From positions 2,056,001 through 2,120,000 of the forward strand of contig NC_053046.1 of assembly GCF_003473485.1 (NCBI RefSeq): a stretch of 64,000 bases of DNA. Reading direction: 5' to 3'. Source of the DNA: Medicago truncatula (taxonomy: Eukaryota; Streptophyta; Magnoliopsida; Fabales; Fabaceae). Of this stretch, positions 36,630 to 47,925 are shown one piece after another; position 1 is the stretch's first letter; each line of letters starts with the position of its first letter. The translations under genes were made by a program, and so were the position numbers. The notes under the pieces were generated by a model. That model was not told where the DNA came from and made no database searches. It saw only the letters and a program-made list of their open reading frames with translations.

Positions 36630-38335
36630 ATCCAGAATATTTCCTTTAAAACTATAGCCTTTCTTTGGTCTCACTAATAAACGATATTTCTTGCGTTTTC
36701 AAAATTTATATGGCACACATAATCTCCTAAACACAGTTAGTAAATGAGATAGTTAGAGGCAGAGGGAGATCAAGATAACGAGAGATTTAGATGCCCTCTC
36801 AAACAAAAAGAGATTTGGATATAATAGAAGAATAAGACATCTGTTTGGTGATTTACTTCATTAGACGGTAGAAAAATTACTTCTCTTAAGAAACAAAAAG
36901 AATTGACCAAAAATTCACAATCAATGGATATATGTAGCGTATATCAGATTAACTATATAAAATACTTCTCCTGAAACCTAGGACTTGTTGCAGAGCATGT
37001 ACCTGGACACCACCTCGTAAAGCCTCAAGAACCAGGTATTTTAATTGTTCTTTGCCAATAGTAACATCCTTGAGATACTCTCTAGCCAAGATGATCTGCA
37101 TTTCATAAATATCAAGTCATAGAACTGTTGCTGTCAATCTACATAGAAAAGCCTATATTGTGAAATAAAAGCTGTCAACTAGGAAGTTCATTTAACTATA
37201 TAGCAAAAGACCAAAATAAAATAGACAAAAGGAATTTAAAAAGCAGATACCAAGACAACATATATATGGTAAAATTAGTAATTTCGTGGTAAAGTTTACA
37301 AAGTCTCAGCTGGGAGACTCAACTGCATTGTTTGCCTCTGGGACTTGACCTGAAAACCCGATTTGGATAAAATTATGTAGGTCCTCACCATCTATCTTAA
37401 CCGTCATTTACATTGTGGTAATGACACTAGGACTGTGAACTTATGCATTATGCTTACAATCTTACAGTGGCTTGTAACTCTTTAGTTTAAGTGATTTTAT
37501 TTATTGCGTTCATAGGGCTTCAGGCTGCTCTTCTTTACAGGTTTTCTTGTCGGCAGAACCCACGTTAAAAACGTGTTTCGTAGGCAGAATAAGGATGAGC
37601 AGGGGGAACAGAATTTTGGATAATTTCTATTGTGAAAACCGGGGCCAGTTCAAGTTAATGATTACTGTGTTAACAGTTATTAGAGATCACAACCAAATTA
37701 GAGGAGAAATACAGAAACAACAATGTATAGATAGTAAGAGGAAATAGTAGAGATCCGATTGGATTTAGTGCAAACAATTGGTGCAAAGTTTGCGAGGACT
37801 CTCCAATTTTTTGGGGTTATGCGTAACTATCTATAACTCGTGTTCTTCTATCCTCCCTTGTGATTTTGCAATCATCCTGATTCCGATTCAGGAAGGAGAT
37901 TGATATGCAATAAAAATCCTAGTGTTTCCTATCTGTTCTTCACTTTTCCAATATGATTTTTATTACCCTCCTAGGCGTACCTGTGTCTTTGCATTGTCTG
38001 TATCCTCATCAACCGTTTTAAATACTTCGCCACAGTTATCCTGAAATTCTGTCGCAATTCCAACAGCTGCAACACGGTTTTCAAAACTCATTGGAAGATC
38101 TGCACTGCAGAGGGGTGTATAATTAGAAATAAGAGAGATGGTCAAATTTTGATAACTCATCTAATTAACTAAGTATTAGGTCAGGGTTTTTTTAACCACT
38201 CAATCATTTTTTATAGTTTATAAAATTATGACGGCTTAAAAAGTTCTTCAATTGGTTTTTCTTACCATGTCAGATGCCAAATTGTAAATGCTAAAAGTAA
38301 AAATTGGCAATGAACCAGCTGTTGTTTCCGGGAGG

Positions 38336-38376
<41 letters not shown>

Positions 38377-38382
38377 TGTGTC

Positions 38383-38438
<56 letters not shown>

Positions 38439-40603
38439 GGAGACAAATATGGAAGAAATGGGAGCAGGAAATGAAGGCACAGGGAAAGTGAAAGAATTTT
38501 CATCACTTGAGGACAGTTTTGGTGTATTTTAAAAATAATGATTCAAGACATTTTTAATCTGAAATTTTGTAGCTTCCAACCCCACTCAGTGGGATAAGGG
38601 TTGGTTGTTGTTGTATGAAATTTTGTAGCTTATTTGCCTCATCGCCACACTAGATCTTGGGCCTATCTTGTAAAGGGAGGAAAATAAAGAATCCTGAAGG
38701 AGCAACATTGTGGATTACAGCAGTACCTCAAATTAATTGCAATGCGATCTAGCAGATGTTCACGAACAGAACCCTCGTCAGGGTTATAGGTAGCAATCAG
38801 AAGGGGCCTGCAGGGGTGCCTAAAGCTGATTCCCTCTCTTTCAACAATATTTACTCCTTCAGTCAATACATTAAGGAGCAAATTACTGATACCCTCATCC
38901 AAAAGATTAATTTCATCAACATATAGAACACCTCTATGAGCTTCAGCAAGTAGGCCTGGTTGGTAAACAGTTGTGCCAGTCTTCACAGACTCTTCAACAT
39001 CAACTGATCCAATGAGTCTGTCCTCTGTGACTCCAAGAGGAATCTGAAGCATAAACAAATTTATGATGCTTTATAGAAAAATAATTCCTTCACAAATAGT
39101 AATTAACATAATGAATCTTCAATGCTAGAACTTAATCACATTATGGAAAGCTTATTCTCTGAATAGTACCTGAACAAAGGGAGATTTGACAATACGAGTT
39201 TTAATATTTCCATCAGAATCATATTCCACGCGTTGGGCAAGATCATCTTCCCACCTACAAATATTACTCTTAAATTGAGACAGCTTTCAAAACAATGACT
39301 TAAAGGTAAACATAAGAAAGGGGACCAACAAAGATTGCTTCATCCCAATTACAAAGATGTGATGTGAATCATGGTTACTTGAAATCAATTTATTAATTCT
39401 TCAGCAGAAAAAAAGAGGAACACAGCACAAAAAATTTGGGATATGTTATTACTGGTTCTAACTACTGTTTTTCTTCCCTCCTTGCTGTTTTAGGAGGGTT
39501 TGTTTCTTTTTGTTTCTGAAACTTTTTGTATGAGGTTCAGGCTGCACCTGAAAACATTTATTGAATTTTTTAGCTTTATCAAAAAAAAAAAATGTATATC
39601 TAAAAGATGACACACAAATTTACAATTGCTTATTTAATAAAACCAATTAACAGTGTTACTACATCATCAAACAAATTTACATCAAACAAATTTACAGTTA
39701 CTTATTTAATGAAACCAATTAACAATGTTCCTACATCATCAACTATGCATGATCAAATCATGCTCCATTGAGAAAGTATGAATAAACTCAAGTACTCAAC
39801 CCATGATATTATAATGTCAATGTATTACGCCTTACGCCCTTGAGCTCTTATCTACTTTTATGTTGTAATAAGACAACATGCCACCTTAAACTTGTAAAGT
39901 TATTTTATTTATTTCTCAATTCTCCAAACTGACTAACATTTTTCTCAAAAAAGGAAGAAACGAGTGACCTTACTCTTCTGGGCACGACGGATCTGAATTG
40001 GCTATGGAACCTTCTACTACTTCAATAGGCGGAAGTATTGCGTGCATTCCACGTGCCATTATGGTTTTAGCAGTTCCACGCCTTCCTGATATAGCAATCC
40101 CTCCAATCCTAGGGTCAGTAGCCCCAAGTAAAAGAGCAGTTTTAATAGCATCCTGCATTACAACAACAATTTGCAAAATTCATCCTTTAATTTAATAGAA
40201 GCCAAAAAAATCAACTCACATTCGCATAATTAATTATCATCTATCCACCATTTTTCTATCCTCTTCTATCATTTCTTGAAATAAACAAATTAATGCATCG
40301 TTTATGCAAACTAATCTAATTAAACTTTTTAAAAATGAATATAATCCAGCATACTTGGCCAACAACAGCAGCAAGAGGGAAGTACTGTCTTCCATAATTA
40401 CTAGCATCGAGCTTCTTCTCCTCCTCAGAAGTAAGGACCGCAGCACCATTTTCAGATTGAGCGCGAAGCTTCGGAACGCTGCGTTTTGGTTGAACTCGAC
40501 ATGTTTGATGAAATTTCAAAGAGAGAAATGGTTTTGAAGAAAATAGAGAGTGGAATTGGAGTTGAAGATTGGTGTGAGGGGTTTGTGTTAAACTGAAACC
40601 CAT
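27491..40603 (-). CDS. CHLD: Magnesium-chelatase subunit ChlD
   Basis: D subunit of the chloroplast Mg-chelatase, which with ChlI and ChlH inserts Mg into protoporphyrin IX. Exons 5' to 3': 40603-40355, 40152-39974, 39254-39170, 39043-38727, 38104-37981, 37095-37003, 32203-32108, 31156-31004, 30738-30538, 30241-30086, 29500-29393, 28893-28759, 28389-28228, 27779-27659, 27576-27491. They sum to 2265 bases, one frame, 754 residues. The order is a transit peptide (residues about 1-45), an AAA+ domain with Walker A-like GRRGTAKT (106-113) and Walker [12 protein letters not shown] (about 210-220), a poly-Pro then acidic linker (about 402-440), and a von Willebrand A domain with MIDAS residues DASGS (557-561), a Thr near 631, and ITDGR (Asp656). 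Intron 6 (4.8 kb) holds a LINE in the same orientation. Confidence 0.97.
29979..30041. repeat. (TTA)n / (AAT)n microsatellite in CHLD intron 10
   Basis: AATAATAATA followed by about fourteen TTA units, with one interruption. It lies in the intron between exons 10 and 11 of CHLD. Confidence 0.9.
32527..32935. other. Unclassified insertion-like sequence in CHLD intron 6
   Basis: It begins TGTTAGACCACG and has repeated GGGGAGTATAATTTACTCTT blocks (two exact copies near 32659 and 32734, and a variant GGGGAGTGTAATTCAAG). It ends in a segment rich in TTTCAATCCTTTGAAACTCC. The look is that of a solo LTR of a Copia-type element, but I could not match ends or find a target duplication. Confidence 0.35.
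33424..36584 (-). mobile_element. Nearly full-length, inactive RTE-type LINE in CHLD intron 6
   Basis: About 3.16 kb, same strand as CHLD. The minus strand encodes in order: an apurinic endonuclease ([20 protein letters not shown] near 36200, [12 protein letters not shown], then [10 protein letters not shown] near 35900), a linker region, and a reverse transcriptase ([76 protein letters not shown]) with a C-terminal WFGHVERRP segment. It is broken into at least seven pieces by stops and frameshifts (for example the Trp codon after RFGT at 36291 is TGA). The 3' end is GGGATAAGGCTTGATTGTTG on the minus strand. Both flanks are TA repeats, so the target duplication is not readable. Confidence 0.93.
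36585..36630. repeat. (TA)n followed by (GA)n microsatellite
   Basis: Directly adjoins the 5' end of the LINE; a similar TATATATAT stretch lies at its 3' end (about 33413). The LINE probably entered a TA repeat, which then expanded. Confidence 0.85.
38339..38436. repeat. Compound (GA)n-(TG)n-(GA)n microsatellite in CHLD intron 4
   Basis: About 36 bases of GA repeats, a central TGTGTGTCTGTGTG block, then another 36 bases of GA repeats. It creates long open frames on both strands (Arg-Glu and Ser-Leu repeats) that are artefacts. It lies between exons 4 and 5 of CHLD. Confidence 0.95.
38572..38630 (+). mobile_element. RTE-type LINE tail fragment in CHLD intron 4
   Basis: CCCCACTCAGTGGGATAAGG followed by GTTGGTTGTTGTTGTATG matches the 3' tail of the LINE at 33424. 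Fewer than 60 bases remain. AATTTTGTAGCTT occurs on both sides (38559-38572 and 38618-38631), consistent with a target duplication of about 14 bases. Confidence 0.75.
39465..39593 (+). mobile_element. Possible LINE 3' end with poly(A) tail in CHLD intron 2
   Basis: TTTTTGTTTCTGAAAC, GTTCAGGCTGCACCTG, then TTTATTGAATTTTTTAGC and a 12-base A run. This style is typical of 3' untranslated ends of plant L1-type LINEs, but no coding part is present, so the call is tentative. Confidence 0.4.
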
Positions 40604-43337
40604 TTCGTTGTTGGTGTCATGAAATGAGTCAGAATCACACTATTTCTTATCTTCTATAGTTATGATTGGATTGGATAACTAGCATTCAAGTGGAAATTAA
40701 AATGTTTTAAAATGGTACATATTTAATTAATTAATTGATTGGGATTCAATTTTTAATTATAATTTAGTATAAAAATATGCATGGTTAGTTGGAATAACAT
40801 TTTAATTGTCTCAACAAAAAAAATTAACATTTTAAAAATTAAAATATCATGATAATGTTCCTTCATTATTTTTTGTTAAATAACATAATGGCCGGACTCG
40901 TGAAAAAGTAGAAAATATCAAGTTGAAACTCATGTTTTTACATATGTTATTATAACCAGCTACCGAATTATTCTTACGTGATATAGTATTCCTCAATCAA
41001 ATTATGTTTAAGAGAAACGCATGTGTTTGAAAGAATTTTTATCAACATTTTACAAATACTTGAAAGAAATTATAGAGATGATAAATGATACATTCAGATT
41101 TTACAAAAACATTCAGATTTGCTATTTGTTTATTTTTATAAGTTTTTCTCAATAGATTGATTAGTTTCTGTGAAATTTATCTTTATTTTATTAATTTTTT
41201 GGGATAGTGTCAAACTTAATATTATGATATTACTCATAATTTTTTATTGTATATTCATATTATAAAATTTACCGTTGGATTGAAGATGATCATCACATAA
41301 GTTGTATCTATAAAAAAGAAAAAAAACATTAAGCGAAATTATTTAATAGTCAATAAGATAAATCAAAATTAGTGCGTTTGATAAAAAAAAATCATGAGAA
41401 GTTGATTTTATGTAACTCATAGATATATCAAATGATTTGAGATGAATAATGTCAATTTTATAGAGTTAATCTATCCATAATATAATCCAATCGTAGATTT
41501 TGCAATAAGGATATGTGATAAAGGATTGTCAAACATTAAATTTAATTGTTCTTGTCCTTTCTTATTAACAAATCGTTAATTAAGTTATTTATTCAAACAT
41601 CTTGATGTCTAAAGTTTAAAGAGAAAAGGTAAATTTTGACATAAATTTGAGAAGAAAAAGATCAAATTAGAAGTTTCTTTCACCAAAACATACTTATAGT
41701 ATATATCAATAGAAAATAACAATACCAAAATTAGGGGATACAAATTAGTAAAGTTAATCCAGTCAAAATAATAATAATAATAGTAAAGTAAAATACTTAT
41801 AGTCTAAATTGCAGCTTAAAACTCCTCTTCTCTCTTAAGGCCAAATCTTTCAGGGGTGGAAACACCAGTTCTCCCTCACAAGCTAAATGTTGCTTAACTA
41901 ATTAAACCACCCAAACCAATATTACAATTTTGGGTGAATTTATATAAATTAAATTACAATATATTTTTCACCTTAAACCAATATTTTTTTTTCCACAAAG
42001 AGTAATCGTGTTCCCCGGAAATCAAAACTATAATAAAATGAACATAAAAACTTCACATCAACTTCAATTGCCAATGTGATTGTTTGACATGCTTGGAAGA
42101 AAGACATTATTATGCAAGGTTTAAATGCATGGCATGAATGAACAATAGACAAATGTGAAAAACTAATAACAACCAAAGATCTATAAAACAAAACAAAATA
42201 AAACGATGAGACACAACTAAGTGTAACCTTAGGAAGCTATATAACATCAAGACCGCCATAATTAATCATCCTATGCTTGAAGAAGTTCAAGATATGCAAA
42301 CTTATAATGCTCAAGTGAAAAGCATAATTGTTGCATATCATATACATGATCATTTTGATATGGAGTAAAAAAAAATTTAACCCTCCGATCATCAAGAAAA
42401 AGGGTATGAGCAAGAATTATTCTATCTAAAAATCAAACTCGAACAATTAGTTAATTGGTGGGAAGGTCTGTTTTGTCATCCCTACTCTTACGGAGTCACG
42501 GTTGTTATGCATAGTTAGCATCCATTATAATGATTGATTTAGCATTGCTAAATATTGCAACAAGCACCTTAATGAAGTTTAATGAACAAGAAAAACCCTT
42601 ACCATACATGGATAATGTCCTAATAGAAAATAAATGAAGGATAAAAATAATATTCTCTCAAAACAATACTGATTCGTCTATGTATCTAGTCGTTTTTCAT
42701 TAACTACTTTATCATACCGTCCAATAATCTCCTTTTTTTCTCTCAAACAATAATGATTCATCTATGTGTCTGGTCGTTTTTTATTAACTACTTTATCATT
42801 CCATCTAGTAATTTTCATAAATTCATATTTTTAGGTAAATAAGTGGGGTGTCTTTAATGGAACATCTAGTTGTCACTCCAATGGAACATCTAGTTCTTGT
42901 CACTCTAATGTGAGTTGTTGAATTTGTTGGATTCACAATCACTAATGTTGATTTATTTTCTCCAGAACATAGGAAAATAATGCAGATGTAGAGAAAAGGA
43001 GAGGTGACTGCATATAGTTTGCATTCCAAGATAAATGATTACATTGAGCAAGTAAAATGAGAAAAATAGCTCATATACATTCAAGTACCATACAGGTTAG
43101 AGTATAGGAGTTCATGAAGAACAAAATGAGTAGCAGTCAAGTAGGAAAATAAAAGTATCTCTAAATTGACAATGATGAATACTCATTACCATATTGGTAA
43201 ACTCTTTCATTCAAACAAACAAAAACAAAATGAAAAATTAAAGCTCTCAAAACTCTACCCATCATTTCTTCACTTCATATCATATTTTTCTTCTTTCTAA
43301 TATTCCCTTCTTCTTCTGGCTTGAAAATTAGTCTTAA
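40604..43337. other. Intergenic between CHLD and SCL3
   Basis: Holds the CHLD promoter (just above 40603) and the SCL3 3' flank. It is AT-rich. A pair of similar blocks with TGATTCRTCTATGTRTCTRG and CGTTTTTYATTAACTACTTT occurs at about 42670-42715 and 42747-42805. No gene or confident element otherwise. Confidence 0.45.
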
Positions 43338-44795
43338 TTACTTCCTAGCTCTCCAAGCTGTTGTTGAAAACAAAGACCTATCCTGCCAGCAAGTTACTAC
43401 ACAACCATTTTCTTCTCTCATTCTATATCCCTCACAACCATAACTTTGTAGAAACCTTCTTGCCTGCAACATACCATAGTAGCTTAAAGGCACATTACCG
43501 AATCCACACGAATCAAGTCTCATAAACCATTTATCAAGTTTTTCATGTCTTTCCTTTCTTTCAGCTCCTTCACAAGCAATTATGTTCTTGATTTCCTCAC
43601 CAAACAGCATCTTCTCAACCTTTAATCTCTCTAGTGATGTTCTTGACACAGTTGATTCCAAACAATCAAACAATGCTGCATAAGAATATAGAGCTTCAAG
43701 CAGCCTCTCCATCAGAGTCGAACCATTATGATTCGAGTCCTGTTCGGTAACAACCATGACTTTTGGTGACAAACTCCATAAAGCATTGAGAAAACTCTCC
43801 ACATTCATTGAAGCAGATGAAGATGCTGGCGACGACGATGATGTTGAATCGGGACTTGGACTATAGCCATTAACCATATCTTTTTCAAGCAAATCACCTA
43901 ATGATGTGTTTTGGTTCATAAGCATGGCTTTTTGCAGGTGAAGTCCATTTGAGTTTCTTGACAGAATAGGAGTTTTTCTCCTTGAGGATGATTCATCATC
44001 CAAGGCCAAAAGGGAATGTAACTGCAGAATAGAACTAATAGCAAGCGCCTCGCCGGTTTTCACACGAAGTTTGTCAAAATCAAGATTTTCTAGCTTGCTA
44101 AGAACAGGGTTGAATTGGAATGGTATATCTAATTTCTCAGCTTCTTCAGAAAGCTTATGGCCCATTTGCTCCAAAACCTCTTTCTGTTGATGAATCCCTG
44201 TGATTCTCAAATGAGGAGGACCTTCAGGTCTTGCACTCAAAACTTGTAAAAGAGCAATCCATTGTGCAGGTTCAGCAGCATTAAGATCAATTATATGAAC
44301 CATTTTCTCACCTTCCATAGATTCAACAATAGCTTGATTTGTCAAAATATATGCTACCTTCAAAAAAGGGAAAAGCTCAAAGAAAAATTTCTGAACCATA
44401 ATTTCTTCAGAAAGCATAATAATTCTTGTGGAATTTAAGGCTCTATGGAGTCCTGGCCAGGTTTTGAGTATCCTATCAGCAAGTGCTTCAGTGAAATATG
44501 CAGCAATTCTCTGCATAGTGTCTCCATCAGGAGTTGCAAGCTGAGAAATCTGTTCAAGTGTTGTGTTTGCATTTTCAAGACTACCAGAAGCTACATGGTT
44601 TGCACAAGTGATTAACAAATGGATCAAATACAAACCCCTTTCCTCAGATTTCAATTCTCTACTAAGCCATGGATAAGGTGATCCTATTCCTCCTATGTTA
44701 GGTGAAACTGACATCATGGAAAATAACTGTAGAGGTGAACAAGTTACTGATGAAGACCCTTCTTCTTGTAACATAGATTCCATTCCATGTAACAA
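43338..44795 (-). CDS. SCL3: GRAS transcriptional regulator, SCARECROW-LIKE 3
   Basis: GRAS-family nuclear regulator; in Arabidopsis SCL3 promotes gibberellin responses by opposing DELLA proteins and acts in root endodermis with SHR/SCR. Intronless, 485 residues against 482 in Arabidopsis. After a short variable N-terminus come the leucine-rich LHRI (ERGLYLIHLLITCANHVASG, about 52-71), VHIID at 166-170, LHRII (HHQKEVLEQM-like, about 200-260), a Ser-rich insert DSTSSSSPASSSAS, the PFYRE part with SPKVMVVTEQDSNHNGSTLM, and the SAW motif near the end (CWQDRSLFSTTAWRARK). The ATG at 44795 is the first; the next at 44783 (residue 5, MESMLQEE) aligns better with the start of the Arabidopsis protein and may be the real one. 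Assignment to SCL3 rather than another SCL rests on close sequence likeness throughout. Confidence 0.95.
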   Translation of the reverse strand: MLHGMESMLQEEGSSSVTCSPLQLFSMMSVSPNIGGIGSPYPWLSRELKSEERGLYLIHLLITCANHVASGSLENANTTLEQISQLATPDGDTMQRIAAYFTEALADRILKTWPGLHRALNSTRIIMLSEEIMVQKFFFELFPFLKVAYILTNQAIVESMEGEKMVHIIDLNAAEPAQWIALLQVLSARPEGPPHLRITGIHQQKEVLEQMGHKLSEEAEKLDIPFQFNPVLSKLENLDFDKLRVKTGEALAISSILQLHSLLALDDESSSRRKTPILSRNSNGLHLQKAMLMNQNTSLGDLLEKDMVNGYSPSPDSTSSSSPASSSASMNVESFLNALWSLSPKVMVVTEQDSNHNGSTLMERLLEALYSYAALFDCLESTVSRTSLERLKVEKMLFGEEIKNIIACEGAERKERHEKLDKWFMRLDSCGFGNVPLSYYGMLQARRFLQSYGCEGYRMREENGCVVTCWQDRSLFSTTAWRARK

Positions 44796-47100
44796 GTAAC
44801 AACAATCTTAATCCTTAGGATTTTGGAATAATCAAGAATAGGGTTTGATTGCCAAGTAGATAGGAAGAAAAAAAGTGATAAATTTTATTTTGAATCAAAC
44901 AAAAAAAAAAAAAAACAAGCTTTTGAGGCTCTAATATATCAAAATTTCACACTTTGCAATGAAAATACAAAGAAATTAAGATGATTTCAGAGTCAACTTC
45001 AGCAGATCCTACATGGAAAGTAGAGTGAGACAGGTTAAATAAAGAAATTGACAAGAGCAGAAGAACAAAAGAAGAACTTCCACTGATTCAGGGGAAATTT
45101 ATTCATGAACCCTAGAAAAAGTACATTAGAGGAATTAAGAAATGGAAGAAGGAAAAGCTTAATCCTTGATGGGTTTTGAAATTGAAGAAGAAAGAAGATG
45201 AAGCCCCATGGAAAGAAGAAAACTTGGTTAATGGAAGAATAATGGGGTGGTTTTGGTGTGTTTGATGTGGGAGAGGAAATCAATGTTTGGACTGAAGTTG
45301 TTGTTGATTAATTTCAATTTGAAGGAATTGAATTGATCATAGCTAAGTTGAAGTTGTGACAATGTTTTGAAGGGTCCATTTTGTCTTTATTGTTTTGTTG
45401 TATGTAATTAGTGAGTGGAGTATGGAATTGGTGAGAGTGTGACTCTAGGTTGTTTCTGTCTTTATGTCTATAAAACTGTCTTTTCTCTCTCTAAGAAACT
45501 TTTGTTTGTTTCTTTTCTAACAAAAACTTCCAATGAAGATGTTTTCTTTTGTCTTTACATGAGGTGGATAGGGAATCAGGCTGGCCTTGGAGTTTATAAT
45601 ATTCTCTAATTTAGCTAGAGTCCAAACATGCCTTAGCAAAGACAAACATTGCCCTTGGTTTTGTTTCTTAGTGGGGGAGAGTGTGAGAAAGAATGGCAAG
45701 AAAGGTAGTACCAAAATGCTTCCAAAAAATTGTTTTGTTTTTATTTTCAAAAGCAATGACCATACAATTGGTATTATCTTTCTTTCTATTAAGACAAACA
45801 GACAAGGATGTTAAGGAAAACTACAAAAGTGGATTGTACGTTTATCTCTATTTGTGGATTCTTAGGTGGCACTTGAGAATACCTCAACTACTACCTTCCA
45901 TTTTTCTTAGGAATTGCCAATTCTTTTGGGAAATTACCAAACCCAAATAACATGCTGGCCTGGTTAGGTGCCGTGTGATAACATTAGATAACTCTGTTGA
46001 CTTCTAATTACAAACTTGTATGGTATACAAGTCTTTTAATTCTCTCTTATATTCTTTATCAAGTTTAACAATTAAGAAAAACGACGGGAAATTTTAGAGG
46101 GGTGTATTAGTGTGACAAAAATGGATCACTATTACTCCTTCCGATTTAAAATAATTAAGTCATTGTAGAAAATATAAATGAAATATATAGTATTAAATAT
46201 TTTATGTTATGTCATCGTTTTAACTCAATTGGTAGGGACAATGCATAGTATATGTAAGATTCGATGTTTAAAATAACATTTTTATATTTGATTTTTTAAC
46301 AAACGTCACTAATACATTTGATGACATTTAACATACCTTATTTTTTTCGCACAAGAGAGGGCTGAATCCCATACTTTTTTTAACTATATTTATTAACTAA
46401 ATTTGATGTTAAATGCATATCATGTATAAAAATAAAATTAAATAAAAACAATTGTTTTTTGAGTAAAAAAAGGATGTTTTAATTTTTTCGAGAGAGTTTA
46501 GCCGATCGTCAGGTTGAACTTCTCAACATATTAGGACACTTCAGTAATCGGTTAATGATTTGTAAAAAGTTAAAAGAATAAAAGTTCATTTTAGTCTTTA
46601 AGAAAGATCTAAATTGGTCCTTGAGAAAATTTTGACGCACAATAAGTATAATTTGCATAAGTAAACTAATCATAAAGTTATCATTTGTATGATTTTTAAG
46701 TCACTTATAATGAAAGTGAAATCTTTAATATTGAAGCAACTATAAATAACCAAATGGTTGAACTCAAATGATAAATGAACACATCTTATAACGAATTGTT
46801 TAGGAGAACCTGAATTCAACTCCTAACAAAAACAATTATTGACTGATTTTTATTTATCTCACGTTCTACTTCTTGCAAAAACAATTATTGACCAAGTTTT
46901 AATTACAAATTTAGGGTATTTAGTTTTTGAGGGTAAGCTGATGCCGAGGGCGAAAAAAAAGAGAGTTTTAGAATTTTCAACGACTTAATTCAAACAAAAC
47001 TTACAAGGGCTAAAATAAGAAAACGAAATAATAGCATGGACCGAAAAAGTTTAAACTTTATCGTATTTTATTTTTGGGTCTTGCTAAAATTTTTGTCTTG
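44796..47100. other. SCL3 upstream region and spacer
   Basis: The first several hundred bases are purine-rich on the plus strand (CT-rich leader on the minus strand) and probably contain the SCL3 5' UTR and promoter. At about 46130-46160 CTCCTTCCGATTTAAAATA resembles a Stowaway MITE end without a partner. At about 46205-46262 AACTCAATTGGTAGGGACAA and AGATTCGATG resemble a decayed SINE. At 46745-46825 there is similar SINE-like debris. No gene. Confidence 0.45.
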
Positions 47101-47467
47101 GAAATATAAGATTTTACTTTTGATCAAATAATTATTACACAATTTTTTTTATAAAAACATATTGCCCTTGGGGCACTATGACAATGCATTGCCTCTGATT
47201 TGTGCTCACGGTGATACCTTGTATTATTTTATATTTTTTTTATGGTGGTCGGAATTTGATACCCGGACTTTGCATATTTTATGTATTGTCCATATCAACT
47301 CAGTTAAGTTCAAAAAAAACTTATTTAACATCAAAAGTTTGATCCGCCTTAAAAAAAACATAATTTTGATGCAATGTTATTATTTCCTATATCATGTATT
47401 CCTGTCCTCTCCCTTAAAAAAAAAAAAAAAAAAAAGTATTTCTGTCCTCTACCGCTATTATTTTATG

Positions 47468-47569
47468 GAACATCACATACTTTCTTAGGAAATGATAGCA
47501 CAAAAAAAAAACTGATTATTGAACATCACATACTTTCTTAGGAAATGATAGCATAAAAAAAAAAACTGT
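47468..47569. repeat. Tandem duplication, 53-base period
   Basis: Two copies of GAACATCACATACTTTCTTA followed by GGAAATGATAGCA and a run of A, starting at 47468 and 47521. They differ by one base and by A-run length. Confidence 0.9.
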
Positions 47570-47597
47570 TTTTTTTTTTTGAATAATAATAAAAAAA

Positions 47598-47925
47598 GTT
47601 AGAAACTAAATGGACGACACATGCACATCAATTTGCAAGAAACCAAAGCATCAAACTTATATAATCCAAGAAAAGCACATGCATTACACTTGGCTTTTGG
47701 CCACAATTTAATGGATAGCTTCTAGTCAAAAAATTCTTGTTTCAGAGTTTTGCATTCACTTTGGCAGGACTTACTACAGTTAAACTAGAAATTACAAAAC
47801 AAAAAGGACATAATCCTTTTCCCACTGCAGGATTTACTTCAGTTGTTTATTTACTTTTTTAAAAAAGAAAAGATAGTGCATTAGCTTCCACTGTTACAAG
47901 ACATTCTTAACCTACATAGAATTGA
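47598..47925. repeat. Dispersed repeat, copy 1 (partner at 59760-60078)
   Basis: Shares an ordered series of near-identical blocks with 59760-60078: AGAAACTAAATG, CACAATTTAA, GCAGGACTTACTACAGTTA, CCTTTTCCCACTG, AGGATTTACT and AAGATAGTGC. Same orientation; about 320 bases. Origin unknown; no coding sequence. Confidence 0.85.

Noticed and set aside
38262-38506. Long open frames of Arg-Glu or Ser-Leu repeats
   Set aside because: They are translations of a GA/TG microsatellite in a CHLD intron.
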